64,000 nucleotides of DNA from Corynebacterium singulare (GCF_000833575.1 NZ_CP010827.1:1723993-1787992), one strand, 5' to 3'. Shown: positions 29,718 to 39,095, counted from the stretch's first letter. The notes: generated by a model not told the origin, from the letters alone. Translations and numbers: made by a program.

Positions 29718-31487
29718 TTATCCGCGGATGAGCTCAGTGAGGGTATCGACGATCTCGTCAGCAGGGACCTCACGGGTCTCACCACCGCGGATACGCAGCT
29801 CAATGATGCCGTCAGCGAAGGAGCGTCCCAAGATAGCAATAAACGGCATACCGAGCAGCTCAGCGTCCTTGAACTTGACGCCTGGGGAGACCTTCGGACG
29901 ATCGTCGAAAAGCACCTCGATTCCCGCGCGGTCTAGGTCCTCCACGAGCTTTTGCCCTGCCTCCATGGCGGCAGCATCCTTGTTGGCCACGGCCACGTGC
30001 ACCTGATACGGAGCCACAGCCACCGGCCAGTTAAGGCCCTTCTCGTCGTGGCGCTGCTCCGCCAGAACCGCAAGCATACGAGTGACACCGATGCCATAAG
30101 AGCCCATGGTCGGAACAGCACGCTTGCCATTCTCATCCAGGATCTGCACGTCGAAGGCCTCGGTGTACTTGCGGCCCAGCTGGAAGATGTGGCCGAGCTC
30201 AATGCCGCGCTCCAAGGTCAGAGTGCCCTGACCATTCGGGGCTGGGTCGCCTTCCTTGACTTCAGCGGCTTCGATGAATTCATCGACGGTGAAGTCACGT
30301 CCAGCGACGCATCCCTCAACATGGCGGTTCGGGGCATCCGCACCCGTAATCCAGGCAGTGCCCGACACCACGCGGGGATCGGCGTAAACCTTCACCTCGT
30401 TAGCGTTGAGTGCGCGCGGACCCACATAGCCCTTGACTAGGAAGGGGTTCTTCTTAAAGTCAGCTTCACCGGCAAGCTCGAACTCAGCCGGCTCCAGGGA
30501 CGCCTCGAGGCGCTTCTCATCCAAGCCACGATCACCGGGAATAAGAACCGCAGCCAGCTCCCATTCCTTCTCCTCTTCCGTGGCCGCGGGAGCGGCCACC
30601 TTGATCATCATGCACTTGAGGGTGTCGGCAGCGCTGACCTCGTGCCCGTCAACAGTGACGCCCGCGCTCTTGGCCCACTCCACCAGCGACTCGATGGTCT
30701 CCGCGTCCGGGGTCTCGTGCTCTTGGGCCTCCGGCAAACCATCGAAAGGAATTTCCTCCGGAGCCTGTGTGACGACTGCCTCCACGTTAGCGGCGTAGTC
30801 GCCCTCAGTGGAACGCACGAAGGTGTCCTCACCGACCTCGGAGACCGCGAGGAACTCTTCGGAGGCCGAGCCACCCATCGCACCGGAGGTGGCCTTGCAG
30901 ATGGCGTAGTCGATGCCGAGGCGGTTGAAGATGTTCTGGTAGGCCTTGCGGTGACGAGCATAAGACTCATCAAGGCCCTCGTCAGACATATCGAAGGAGT
31001 AGGAATCCTTCATGGTGAATTCGCGGCCGCGCAGAACACCGGCGCGCGGGCGCTCTTCATCGCGATACTTCGTCTGAATTTGGTACAGCGTGACCGGGAA
31101 GTCCTTGTACGAGGAGTACATGTCCTTGACAGCGGTGGCGAACATTTCCTCGTGTGTGGGCCCGAGGAGCATATCAGCGCCCTTGCGGTCCTTGAGGCGG
31201 AAGAGGTTATCGCCGTACTCTGTCCAGCGGTTCGAGGTCTCATAAGGCTCGCGCGGCAGCAGAGCCGGGAACAGCATTTCCTGGCCACCGATGGCGTTCA
31301 TCTCTTCACGGATAACGTCCTCAATTTTACGCATCGCGCGCAGGCCCAGCGGCAGCCACGTGTACACGCCCGGCGCGACGCGGCGCACGTAACCTGCACG
31401 GACAAGAAGCTTGTGGCTGAGTACTTCGGCATCAGCCGGATCCTCACGAAGAGTGCGGAGGAAAAGCTCAGAAAGACGTGTAATCAT
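29718..31487 (-). CDS. proS: Prolyl-tRNA synthetase
   Basis: ProRS (589 aa, bacterial type with insertion/editing domain). Class II motif 1 is seen around [30 protein letters not shown], motif 2 in the segment [21 protein letters not shown], and motif 3 near [17 protein letters not shown]. The INS editing domain lies between (residues ~220-400). TAGACT (31101-31096 of the local minus strand, i.e. 31501-31496) is 8 nt before the ATG, so the mRNA is probably leaderless. No T-box is visible; only 32 bp separate it from yaaA. Confidence 0.96.
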   Translation of the reverse strand: MITRLSELFLRTLREDPADAEVLSHKLLVRAGYVRRVAPGVYTWLPLGLRAMRKIEDVIREEMNAIGGQEMLFPALLPREPYETSNRWTEYGDNLFRLKDRKGADMLLGPTHEEMFATAVKDMYSSYKDFPVTLYQIQTKYRDEERPRAGVLRGREFTMKDSYSFDMSDEGLDESYARHRKAYQNIFNRLGIDYAICKATSGAMGGSASEEFLAVSEVGEDTFVRSTEGDYAANVEAVVTQAPEEIPFDGLPEAQEHETPDAETIESLVEWAKSAGVTVDGHEVSAADTLKCMMIKVAAPAATEEEKEWELAAVLIPGDRGLDEKRLEASLEPAEFELAGEADFKKNPFLVKGYVGPRALNANEVKVYADPRVVSGTAWITGADAPNRHVEGCVAGRDFTVDEFIEAAEVKEGDPAPNGQGTLTLERGIELGHIFQLGRKYTEAFDVQILDENGKRAVPTMGSYGIGVTRMLAVLAEQRHDEKGLNWPVAVAPYQVHVAVANKDAAAMEAGQKLVEDLDRAGIEVLFDDRPKVSPGVKFKDAELLGMPFIAILGRSFADGIIELRIRGGETREVPADEIVDTLTELIRG

Positions 31488-31495
31488 GGTTGTTC

Positions 31496-31513
31496 AGTCT
31501 ACATCGCTAGCAT
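31496..31513. promoter_or_regulatory. Divergent -10 boxes of proS and yaaA
   Basis: TAGACT on the minus strand (31501-31496) and TAGCAT on the plus strand (31508-31513) each end 6-8 nt before their ATG, predicting two leaderless mRNAs from a 32-bp region. Confidence 0.55.
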
Positions 31514-31519
31514 GTAGCC

Positions 31520-32239
31520 ATGCTGATCATCCTCCCTCCTTCTGAGACCAAGGCCCATGGCGGCAACGGCGCACCCGTGAACTGGGACGCGCTCTCCTTC
31601 CCTGAGCTGACCCCTATACGTCGAGAGATTGCCGCTGAGCTGTCAGCTCTCGACGTCGACGAGGCCCTCACTGTGTTGAAGATTTCGCAGAAGCTGCGCG
31701 GTGAGGCCGAGTCCAATCGCGAGTTGGAGTCTTCTCCCACCATGCCTGCTCTGGAACGGTTCACGGGCGTGCTGTACGACGCCCTCGATGCACCTAGTCT
31801 GCCCTCCGACGCGCGTGAGTTCCTCGCTGTGGGCGATGCGTTATTTGGTCTTGTGCGCGCAGACGACCTCATCCCGCACTACCGGCTCTCCGGCGGCACC
31901 AAGCTGGGTGGGCGCACACTAAAGTCGCGCTGGGGCACGGCGATTACGGATGAACTCCGCGCGCTTGCCGCCTCCGAGCTTGTTATCGATATGCGCTCTG
32001 GCACGTACCAGCAGCTGGGCAAGCTGAAGGACGCTGCTACGGTGCGCGTGGAGTCCGTGCAGGAGGATGGAACGCGCAAGGTTGTTTCGCACTTCAACAA
32101 GAAGTACAAGGGCGAGCTCGCCCGCGTGCTGGCTCTGCACGGCGATGAGGTGGCCACTATCGAGGACGCCGCCCACATAGCTCAGGACGCGGGCATGCGC
32201 ACCGAACTGCGCGGCAGCGAGCTGGTGCTCGTGGTCTGA
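31520..32239 (+). CDS. yaaA: Peroxide stress protein YaaA
   Basis: YaaA/DUF328 family (239 aa), which limits free iron during peroxide stress and folds around DNA. LPPSETK at the N-terminus, YRLSGGTKL, GRTLKSRWG, VIDMRSGTYQQLG and HFNKKYKGELAR are characteristic. The stop is followed immediately by the AT-rich direct repeats of the next gene. Confidence 0.92.
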   Translation: MLIILPPSETKAHGGNGAPVNWDALSFPELTPIRREIAAELSALDVDEALTVLKISQKLRGEAESNRELESSPTMPALERFTGVLYDALDAPSLPSDAREFLAVGDALFGLVRADDLIPHYRLSGGTKLGGRTLKSRWGTAITDELRALAASELVIDMRSGTYQQLGKLKDAATVRVESVQEDGTRKVVSHFNKKYKGELARVLALHGDEVATIEDAAHIAQDAGMRTELRGSELVLVV

Positions 32240-32261
32240 TTTATCTATTTATCAATTTATC
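32238..32261 (+). repeat. 24-bp direct repeat, copy 1
   Basis: First of two identical 24-bp copies. Each contains three overlapping TTTATC units at 8-bp spacing (TTTATC-TATTTATC-AATTTATC). Confidence 0.9.
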
Positions 32262-32271
32262 AACGCCCGCC

Positions 32272-32295
32272 GATTTATCTATTTATCAATTTATC
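32272..32295 (+). repeat. 24-bp direct repeat, copy 2, overlapping the -35 region
   Basis: Identical to the copy at 32238, 34 bp downstream. It covers the expected -35 position of the AAA ATPase promoter, so a protein bound here would affect initiation. Iteron-like organisation. Confidence 0.9.
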
Positions 32296-32304
32296 TGACT
32301 GCTA

Positions 32305-32310
32305 TATACT
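32305..32310 (+). promoter_or_regulatory. -10 box of the AAA ATPase gene
   Basis: TATACT ends 6 nt before the ATG at 32317 and no Shine-Dalgarno is present, so a leaderless mRNA is predicted. Confidence 0.6.
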
Positions 32311-32316
32311 CTCAGT

Positions 32317-33441
32317 ATGACTGGAAACCCTTTTCGCCCAACCTTTGGCGCTAGCCCGCTAAAGTGGGCTGGCCGCAGTGCAGTTCTCAATGACTTCACG
32401 GTTGGGCTCGGCGGCGGAGTTGGAAACCCCAATCGCGCAATGCTTATTAGCGGCCATCGTGGGATGGGCAAAACAGTCCTGTTGACTGAGCTCGAGGACC
32501 TCGCAGCCCAACAAGGATGGGCTGTTATTCGAGTCAGTGGCCGAAGCAATTCAGTCACTCAGCTCATCGACTCCATCATTCCAGAAAAGATCAACCAGCT
32601 GTCTTCTCCATCAACCCGTCGAATCAAGGACATTCGCATTGCGGGCCTCGGTGGCATTGGTACTGAAGAGATCGGTACGCCACCGGTGCCAACATTGGAA
32701 TCACGCTTGCGTGAACTCTCCGCTCATCTCAAAGACAGCGGAATTCTACTTACTATCGATGAGATTCAAGACGCCGATCCTCATGACCTTGAGAACATCG
32801 CAGTCGCATTCCAGCATCTTGTTCGCGATGAACTCGACGTTGCCATTGTGATGGCAGGGCTTACTGCTGGTGTTGACAAGCTTCTACACCTACCGGGAAC
32901 AACGTTTTTGCGCCGTGCCCGCCGATTTCACCTTGGACCTGTCAACCCGCAAGCTACAACCAGCGCTTTCAAAGATACGGCAGCACTAACATCGATTGCT
33001 TTCAACGACGAAGCTGCCGACCGCGCTACTGAAGCTAGCCACGGTTATCCCTTCCTCATCCAGCTCATCGGGTACTTGGCCTGGAACGCCGCGTCACAAG
33101 CCAGTGAAACGACCATTTCCTCAACAACCGTTGACGCTGTTCTCGATGAGGCAATCACGACAATAGGAACGCATGTGCATGATCCTGCGGTACGTGCACT
33201 AAGCCAACGCCAACTTGAGTACCTACACGCGCTGGCAGACATAGCAGATGAAGCTGGAACGGCCACCTCCGGTGCTATCGCTCACGAGCTCAAGACAACA
33301 ACAACGTCTCTCAGTGAAGTGCGCGCGCGTTTGCTAGAACAGGGGCTTATCGACGCTCCACGGCACGGTACAGTTGCCCTAGCGCTGCCATACCTCCGCA
33401 ATTATCTTCACGCAGGCGGCGAACAAACCTACGTGGATTAA
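32317..33441 (+). CDS. AAA-type ATP-binding protein with C-terminal winged helix
   Basis: A 374-aa P-loop ATPase. Walker A is GHRGMGKT (residue ~47), Walker B LLTIDEIQDAD, and a sensor region follows in RRFHLGPVNPQ. The last ~90 residues resemble a winged-helix (RQLEYLHALADIADEAGTATSGAIAHEL, then LSEVRARLLEQGLID). The layout recalls Orc1/Cdc6-like or STAND-like single ATPases scattered in Actinobacteria, with no known substrate. It is preceded by two perfect repeats and has a leaderless promoter. Composition is a little AT-richer than the neighbours, suggesting acquisition. It converges with the DUF4921 gene, 10 bp apart. Confidence 0.75.
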   Translation: MTGNPFRPTFGASPLKWAGRSAVLNDFTVGLGGGVGNPNRAMLISGHRGMGKTVLLTELEDLAAQQGWAVIRVSGRSNSVTQLIDSIIPEKINQLSSPSTRRIKDIRIAGLGGIGTEEIGTPPVPTLESRLRELSAHLKDSGILLTIDEIQDADPHDLENIAVAFQHLVRDELDVAIVMAGLTAGVDKLLHLPGTTFLRRARRFHLGPVNPQATTSAFKDTAALTSIAFNDEAADRATEASHGYPFLIQLIGYLAWNAASQASETTISSTTVDAVLDEAITTIGTHVHDPAVRALSQRQLEYLHALADIADEAGTATSGAIAHELKTTTTSLSEVRARLLEQGLIDAPRHGTVALALPYLRNYLHAGGEQTYVD

Positions 33442-33451
33442 ACCTAGCCGA

Positions 33452-34765
33452 TTACACCAGCGGGTGATAGCGCAAACTATTGCGCTTGAGCTCGCATTCA
33501 GTGGCGATGGCGATACCGGAGGCAATCTTCCCGCGCTCGCGAAGTCGGAAGAGAGCGTCCACAATACGATCGCGCAGGCTCCACGGATCAATGGTGTTGA
33601 TGTAGACCTTCGTGCCGCCTTCAAAGCCGGCGAGGGTGGACACGCGCAGCTTGATCATGACGCGCCACGGCTGCGGCAGATCCATGCTCGGCGGGCGGTG
33701 ATGCCATTCCTCATTGCAGGCCACATCGGGGCCCACAGCCGCGTGGGCTGCGTGAATGAGATCAGACATGCCGCGGACCTCGCCGGGGCTTTGCTCCCAT
33801 GGCTCACAACACGGCGACTTGGAGTACACCTCCAAGGTGGGATAGCGGTGACCGAAGCCAGCGAAGAGCACGGCGTACTCGTTCTCCGCGATGACTAGGT
33901 TGCGCTTGGCTGCGTAGCCGACCGCCCAGTCGTTGTACATGTTGGGGTGCTTGCGCAGGATGGCGTTTTCCTGGTTAGCGGCCATTCCCAAGGCATCGAT
34001 GGCAACGAGTTGCTTGTGGAGGTGGTCAAAGGACGCGCCGGCCGGTGACAGCCAATTTTGGAAGACGGCCACATAGTCCGCATAGCGGTTGCGCTGGTAG
34101 AGCTCCCGCGTGGATTCCGCCGTGAAGGTGGTGAGCAAGAAATGCTCATCGGGGGTTAGCGTGCCGGAGGAAGCCAGTTGGCTGTCATCAGTAGCACCGT
34201 CGACAAAGTGACGCGCGCCAATAATGACGTCGTGGCCGCCGCCGAAGAAGCCATCGGCGAGGGCGAGGAGGGAGTCGTCATCAAGCTCAGCGTCCTTACC
34301 CGCCGCCTTGAGCTTCGTCCGCACCACATTGAGCACGTGCGCACGCCCAGCCTCATCAGCCACATAGCGCTCCTTATGGCGGGCCACATCCGGATCCATG
34401 GTGTAGCCGTAGTTATCGTGCCAGTAATCATAAGAAACGATTTCGAATAGGTTGGGCACGCGCCGGAAAGCAGGCGTTGACGCGTCGAGTTCATGAGGTA
34501 GAAGGCCGCGCTGTATCTCCCCCGAAGGCAGAATGCGGGACTTCTCCGGCGGTGTATCGAGCATGCGCCCGGAGCAGAATGCACAGGTCTGCGAGTGGGC
34601 GTCGGCCGTCAACGGATTCGGGTCTTGAGCCGGGTGTGACAGCGGGCGGTTGCCCCGGCCTGGAACTGTCCACACCTCAGTCCCGGAGAAGGGATTGATC
34701 TGTTTGACGGTTCCGTCCGCCATCGTCTGGATCGGCTCGACGCGGCTAAAGAGTGCTTCGCTCAT
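33452..34765 (-). CDS. DUF4921 family protein (GalT/HIT-like)
   Basis: A 437-aa protein related to galactose-1-phosphate uridylyltransferases of the HIT superfamily. CAFCSGRMLDTPPEK near residue 60 resembles the GalT zinc region, and SFDHLHKQLVAID gives an HxHxQ-like catalytic pattern (HLHKQ). DEHFLLTTFTAES and NLFEIVSYDYWH are family-like. The substrate is unknown. I chose ATG 34765 (MSEALFSRVEP); TACTCT on the minus strand (34778-34773) lies 7 nt upstream, suggesting a leaderless mRNA. Divergent from phzF. Confidence 0.8.
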   Translation of the reverse strand: MSEALFSRVEPIQTMADGTVKQINPFSGTEVWTVPGRGNRPLSHPAQDPNPLTADAHSQTCAFCSGRMLDTPPEKSRILPSGEIQRGLLPHELDASTPAFRRVPNLFEIVSYDYWHDNYGYTMDPDVARHKERYVADEAGRAHVLNVVRTKLKAAGKDAELDDDSLLALADGFFGGGHDVIIGARHFVDGATDDSQLASSGTLTPDEHFLLTTFTAESTRELYQRNRYADYVAVFQNWLSPAGASFDHLHKQLVAIDALGMAANQENAILRKHPNMYNDWAVGYAAKRNLVIAENEYAVLFAGFGHRYPTLEVYSKSPCCEPWEQSPGEVRGMSDLIHAAHAAVGPDVACNEEWHHRPPSMDLPQPWRVMIKLRVSTLAGFEGGTKVYINTIDPWSLRDRIVDALFRLRERGKIASGIAIATECELKRNSLRYHPLV

Positions 34766-34816
34766 GCAGCCCAGAGTAGACCTCCTCACAGCACCGTGCG
34801 ACTAGACTTAAAGGCC

Positions 34817-35626
34817 ATGCAGCACCGATTCTTCGAAGTAGATGTCTTTGCCACCGGCCCCTTCAGCGGAAATCCACTCGCTGTGATAGCTGACGCAGAC
34901 GGTTTGAGCACCGAGGAGATGCAGCGAATCGCACACTGGACCAACTTTTCTGAGACCACGTTCCTGTGCTCGCCTACTGACCCGGCTGCCGATTATCGCG
35001 TGCGGATTTTTACCCCGCACGAGGAATTCCCCTTTGCCGGACACCCCACGCTCGGCAGCGCGCGCGTCGTAGCCGAGCTCCACGGCACGACCGGCACGTT
35101 GGTGCAAGAATGCGGCGTGGGTCTCGTCACGGTGCGCCAAGAGGACGGCCGTTTCTCCTTCGCTACCCCACCGCTGGTGCGCGAGGGGGAACTTTCTGAG
35201 TCTGAGCTTGAGGAAGCCGCCTCGGCCCTCGGCGTGGACATCGCTGACGTTGTGGACTCCGGGTGGGTCGATAACGGCCCAGGCTGGCGTCTTGTGCAGC
35301 TCGAGTCTGCGGACTCCGTCCGTGCGCTGGCTCCCACGCCGACGAAGGGCGTCAAGGTCGGGGTGGTGGGTCTGTGCGATGCCGGCTCGGATCCTGCTTA
35401 TGAGGTGCGTGCCATCACTGCCCAGTTCGAAGACCCTGTGACGGGTTCTTTCAATGGCGGCGCCGCCCAATTCCTCCGCGCCAAGAATGCCGTGCCCGCT
35501 AGCTATACCGCCGCTCAAGGCTCTCAGGTGGGCCGCGATGGTCGCGTGTACATCACCGACGATGGCGACAATATCTGGGTCGGCGGCGAGGTGCACGTGC
35601 GCGTGCGCGGAACTGTGGAGTCCTAA
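34817..35626 (+). CDS. PhzF family isomerase/epimerase-like protein
   Basis: A 269-aa PhzF fold (diaminopimelate-epimerase-like). FSGNPLAVI, NFSETTFL with the catalytic Glu, FPFAGHPTLGSARV and DPVTGSFNGGAAQFL are present. Natural substrates of most members are unknown; they are not phenazine makers. TAGACT lies 8 nt before the ATG at 34817. The stop is 1 bp from selO, so the two are one operon. Confidence 0.88.
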   Translation: MQHRFFEVDVFATGPFSGNPLAVIADADGLSTEEMQRIAHWTNFSETTFLCSPTDPAADYRVRIFTPHEEFPFAGHPTLGSARVVAELHGTTGTLVQECGVGLVTVRQEDGRFSFATPPLVREGELSESELEEAASALGVDIADVVDSGWVDNGPGWRLVQLESADSVRALAPTPTKGVKVGVVGLCDAGSDPAYEVRAITAQFEDPVTGSFNGGAAQFLRAKNAVPASYTAAQGSQVGRDGRVYITDDGDNIWVGGEVHVRVRGTVES

Positions 35627-35627
35627 A

Positions 35628-37016
35628 ATGGCCGCTTCTTCTCTTCCATTTGAACTCCATCACGACTTTGCTCACCGTCTTCCCAGCATGGTGTCCGCTG
35701 CCCGCGGCGAGGATCAGCCCACCGCCCGCTTAATCATGCTCAATGAGGAACTAGCTGCCCAGCTGGGCCTTGACCCGGAGTGGCTGCGCACAGAACAGGG
35801 GCTTGAGTTTCTCCTTGGCCGCGGCCCGGACACTCCTCATGCCATGGCCTATGCCGGGTTCCAGTTTGGGAACTACAACCCCTCCATGGGAGATGGCCGC
35901 GCACTCCTGCTCGGCGAGGTTACTGGCCCCACCACCCCCCAGAATCCGACGGGGCTCTGGGACCTGCATGCGAAGGGAACCGGGCTCACGCCGTACTCTC
36001 GCTATGGCTCTGATGGTCGCGGCACGCTGCGTTCCATGCTGCGCGAGTACCTGTTCTCTGAGGCCATGCATGCGCTTGGCATTCCTTCGACGCGTTCGCT
36101 AGCGGTCCTTGCCACCGGCCGGCCCATCCAGCGCCAACGAGTAGAGGAAGCCGGTGTGCTCGTACGGGTGGCCTCCAGCCACATCCGTGTGGGTTCCTTC
36201 CACTTCGCAGCCCACTCCGAGCAGCCCGGGCTGCTCGCACAACTCGCGGAGTACACCATCGAGCGCCACTATCCCGGCGCCAACCCGCGTGAGCTCTTTA
36301 CGCAAGTTATGGATGCTCAGGCCGCAACTGTGGCCGGCTGGATGCAGCTGGGGTTCATCCATGGCGTGATGAACACCGATAACACGACCCTCTCCGGTGA
36401 GACGATTGATTATGGTCCGTGTGCCTTCATGGAAGACTACGACCCGGATACATGCTTCAGTTCTATCGATACGCAGGGCCGCTACCGCTACGGGAACCAG
36501 CCGGACATGGTGGGCTGGAACCTGGCGCGTTTAGCGGAGTCACTGCTGCCGCTTCTCGACGCCTCCCCCACCACCGCCCTCACCTGGGCGCAGGAGACCA
36601 TCAATTCCTTCGGCGAGCGCTATTCACACGCGCGCAAGGACGAAGCTGCACGCCGCCTGCAGCTGCCTGAGGAACTGTATGCGGACTACGCCACAGCGCT
36701 CGAGCAGTCCCGCCCGGATCTCACACAAGCCAACCGGGCCCTCGTGGCAGCGGCTTCCGGCGACCGCGCTCAAGCCTACGAGCTCTTCGGCACCGAGGAA
36801 TTCCTCGATGCGTACTGCGCCAGCTCCCCCAACCCCACAGTCCTCGAGACGTCCACTCCACGGGTAGTGCCCCGCCCGCGGCTGGTGGAAGCAGCTCTTG
36901 CTGATGTGACCGAGTTTTCCCGCTTCCTCCAAGCGGCGACCCACCCCTTTGACGCCGCGGAGGAATACGAGAAGCCCGGCGGCACCGAGGGTTATCTCAC
37001 CTTCTGCGGCACCTAG
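35628..37016 (+). CDS. selO: Protein adenylyltransferase SelO
   Basis: SelO/YdiU (462 aa), a pseudokinase that transfers AMP to Ser/Thr/Tyr of target proteins, linked to oxidative stress. FGNYNPSMGDGRALLLGEV, LHAKGTGLTPYSRYGSDGRGTLRS, MLREYLFSEAMHALGIPSTRSL and the metal site MNTDNTTLSGETIDYGP (Asn/Asp pair and DYGP) are conserved. Length is slightly below E. coli YdiU. The ATG at 35628 follows the phzF stop after 1 bp. The stop lies before a convergent terminator. Confidence 0.92.
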   Translation: MAASSLPFELHHDFAHRLPSMVSAARGEDQPTARLIMLNEELAAQLGLDPEWLRTEQGLEFLLGRGPDTPHAMAYAGFQFGNYNPSMGDGRALLLGEVTGPTTPQNPTGLWDLHAKGTGLTPYSRYGSDGRGTLRSMLREYLFSEAMHALGIPSTRSLAVLATGRPIQRQRVEEAGVLVRVASSHIRVGSFHFAAHSEQPGLLAQLAEYTIERHYPGANPRELFTQVMDAQAATVAGWMQLGFIHGVMNTDNTTLSGETIDYGPCAFMEDYDPDTCFSSIDTQGRYRYGNQPDMVGWNLARLAESLLPLLDASPTTALTWAQETINSFGERYSHARKDEAARRLQLPEELYADYATALEQSRPDLTQANRALVAAASGDRAQAYELFGTEEFLDAYCASSPNPTVLETSTPRVVPRPRLVEAALADVTEFSRFLQAATHPFDAAEEYEKPGGTEGYLTFCGT

Positions 37017-37059
37017 GCTCCCTCCGGCGCTCTCCTGCGGCTGCGCCGACAAAGAAAAC

Positions 37060-37114
37060 CACCGGCGCCCCGAGGTCTCCGCCGGAAAGGAAACGGAGGC
37101 TCGGGGCGCCGGTG
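37060..37114. terminator. Long GC-rich hairpin between selO and mqo
   Basis: CACCGGCGCCCCGAG (37060-37074) pairs perfectly with CTCGGGGCGCCGGTG (37100-37114), with a further CTCCG/CGGAG inside. It lies between convergent genes and would stop transcription from either side. Confidence 0.8.
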
Positions 37115-37116
37115 TG

Positions 37117-37300
37117 TCTCTATCTCTCACTGCTGCGCTCCCGGTCGGTTTCTCAGGCCGACCGCCCCGCGCAGCTGGGGTTCTCTCTATCTCTCGCATG
37201 CGCTCTCTCAAACGCACAACATAAGTATGGAGCGTTGTCCTTGAGGAAGCGTTCGACAGCACTGAACACTTCCTGTCAGTTCCTGAGAGTTGGCTGGTTG
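37117..37300. other. Convergent intergenic region with repeated TCTCTATCTCTC and small hairpins
   Basis: TCTCTATCTCTC occurs at 37117-37128 and 37184-37195, each after a hairpin. The second follows CGGTCGG/CCGACCG (37142-37164) and CCCC/GGGG (37165-37180). No gene is seen. It may be a tandem duplication of a terminator-like unit. Confidence 0.55.
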
Positions 37301-37301
37301 C

Positions 37302-38804
37302 CTACTTGTTCTCGAGACGCAGGGTCTTCTGGGTGTACTCCCACATCTCGTTGTAGAGCTTCTTATCCTTGGAAAGCTTGATGCCGTAGGACGGGATCAT
37401 CTCCTGAATCTTGTCGCCCCACTGAATCATGTGCTCACCGAAGCAACGCTCCAACAGCTCAACCATGACAGCCGGGGTGATGGACGCACCAGGGGAAGCA
37501 CCGAGCAAGCCGGCGATGTTGCCCTCTGGGTTGTTGATGAGGGTGGTACCGAACTCCAGAGAGCCGAACTGCGGAGCGCCGGCCGGCTTGATGACCTGAA
37601 CGCGCTGGCCTGCAACGACGGTCTCCCAGTCGTTCGGGTCAGCGTTCGGGACGTACTCCTTGAGGGTCTCGACGCGCTTGTCGAAGTCCTTGAGAACCTC
37701 AGAAACCAGGTACTTGGTCAGACCGAACTCCTGGGCTGCAACGCCAAGGTAGGAGGTGATGTTGTCGGGGCGGATGGACTTGAACAGGTCGAAGTAAGAA
37801 CCCTTCTTGAGGAACTTCGGCGACCAACCTCCGTACGGCCCAAACAGTAGTCCCTTCTCACCGTCAATGACACGGGTATCAAGGTGCGGCACGGACATCG
37901 GCGGAGCGCCGACGGCAGCCTTGCCGTAGACCTTGGCGTTGTGCTTCTCCACGAGCTCCGGGTTCTTGGAACGCAGCCACAGACCAGAGACCGGGAAACC
38001 CGCGAAACCAGAGACTTCGCGAACACCAGCCTTGCGCAGCAGATCCAGGGCGTAGCCACCGGCTCCGACGAAGACGAACTTGGCGTGGACTGCCTCATAG
38101 TCTCCGGTGTGCAGGTTCTTGGCGGTCACACGCCACTTGGAGCCATCGCGCTTAATATCAACGACCTCGTGGCCGTAGCGAATCTCGGTACCCGCGGCCT
38201 TAGCTGCAGTAAAGAACTGCTTAGTCAGGGCACCGAAGTTCACGTCGGTACCAGCGTCGGTCCACGAGATAGCAACCTTCTGGGAGTTGAAGTCACGTCC
38301 CTCAGACATGAGCGGCAGGTTTTCCTGGAAGGTAGCGTCATCATCGCTGAACTGCATGTTCGGGAACATGTGGTTGTCCTTGAGCGCATCGAAGCGACGC
38401 TTGAGGTAATCCACCTGGATAGAGCCCTGAGCGAAGGACACGTGCGGGACCTGGTTAATGAAGGCGCTCGGGTCGGTGAGAATGCCGTTGTTGAGCTGGT
38501 GAGACCAGAACTGGCGAGAAATCTGGAATTTCTCATTAATGTTCATGGCCTTAGAAACGTCAATACGGCCGTTCTTCTCTGGGGTGTAGTTCAGCTCGCA
38601 CAGTGCAGAGTGGCCGGTACCGGCGTTATTCCACGGGGAGGACGACTCAAGCGCGGGACCATCGAGGCGCTCGAAGACCATCTGGGTCCAGCTCGGCTCG
38701 AGCTCGCGGAGCATGGCGCCGAGAGTGGCGCTCATAATACCCGCACCAATGAGGGCAACCTCAACCTCGTCTACTACTTGTGCTGTCTTCTTATCGGAGG
38801 ACAC
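37302..38804 (-). CDS. mqo: Malate:quinone oxidoreductase
   Basis: Mqo (500 aa) is a membrane-associated flavoenzyme of the TCA cycle passing electrons from malate to quinone. The N-terminal FAD motif VEVALIGAGIMSATLG and characteristic segments NNAGTGHSALCELNYTP, GAGGYALDLLRKAGV and GASPGASITPAVMVELLERCF are present. The start is GTG at 38804, preceded by AGAGG. That Shine-Dalgarno overlaps the stop of an upstream 46-codon ORF. Length is typical. Confidence 0.96.
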   Translation of the reverse strand: MSSDKKTAQVVDEVEVALIGAGIMSATLGAMLRELEPSWTQMVFERLDGPALESSSPWNNAGTGHSALCELNYTPEKNGRIDVSKAMNINEKFQISRQFWSHQLNNGILTDPSAFINQVPHVSFAQGSIQVDYLKRRFDALKDNHMFPNMQFSDDDATFQENLPLMSEGRDFNSQKVAISWTDAGTDVNFGALTKQFFTAAKAAGTEIRYGHEVVDIKRDGSKWRVTAKNLHTGDYEAVHAKFVFVGAGGYALDLLRKAGVREVSGFAGFPVSGLWLRSKNPELVEKHNAKVYGKAAVGAPPMSVPHLDTRVIDGEKGLLFGPYGGWSPKFLKKGSYFDLFKSIRPDNITSYLGVAAQEFGLTKYLVSEVLKDFDKRVETLKEYVPNADPNDWETVVAGQRVQVIKPAGAPQFGSLEFGTTLINNPEGNIAGLLGASPGASITPAVMVELLERCFGEHMIQWGDKIQEMIPSYGIKLSKDKKLYNEMWEYTQKTLRLENK

Positions 38805-38812
38805 TGTACTTA

Positions 38813-38953
38813 TTACCTCTTTGAGTCGATGTATTCGATGTGGTCAAGTGCCCTGCGTAGTCGGGCTACACAGAGCGCGGTGAGAAAGCGCTCGACGATG
38901 CTAGGAACCAAGCCGGCACGCAGATCACCCGCAGAGGGAGATCCGTCAAGCAT
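38813..38953 (-). CDS. Small ORF (46 aa) overlapping the mqo ribosome binding site
   Basis: ATG at 38953 with AAGGTGA 5 nt upstream opens MLDGSPSAGDLRAG, then a helical stretch LVPSIVERFLTALCVARLRRALDHIEYIDSKR ending TAA at 38813. The final codons AAG AGG TAA form the mqo Shine-Dalgarno. This suggests translational coupling or a leader peptide. The C-terminal half is amphipathic. No family is recognised; conservation in other corynebacteria would decide. Confidence 0.5.
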   Translation of the reverse strand: MLDGSPSAGDLRAGLVPSIVERFLTALCVARLRRALDHIEYIDSKR

Positions 38954-39095
38954 TATCTTCACCTTACGCCCCTTGAGGTGAAATAGGCATTCTGTAAGAA
39001 AGAAATGCCCGATCCGCAGCGAGTTACCCCCTTTGTGGTGCAGACCATATCCCCCACCTGAGCGCGATCCGGAGCACGCATTTAGTTCAAGAGCC

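Noticed and set aside
31488..31519. T-box riboswitch ahead of proS
   Set aside because: Only 32 bp lie between the divergent genes and the proS mRNA is predicted leaderless.
32238..32295. CRISPR-like repeats
   Set aside because: Only two copies with a 10-bp gap and no cas genes; better seen as promoter iterons.
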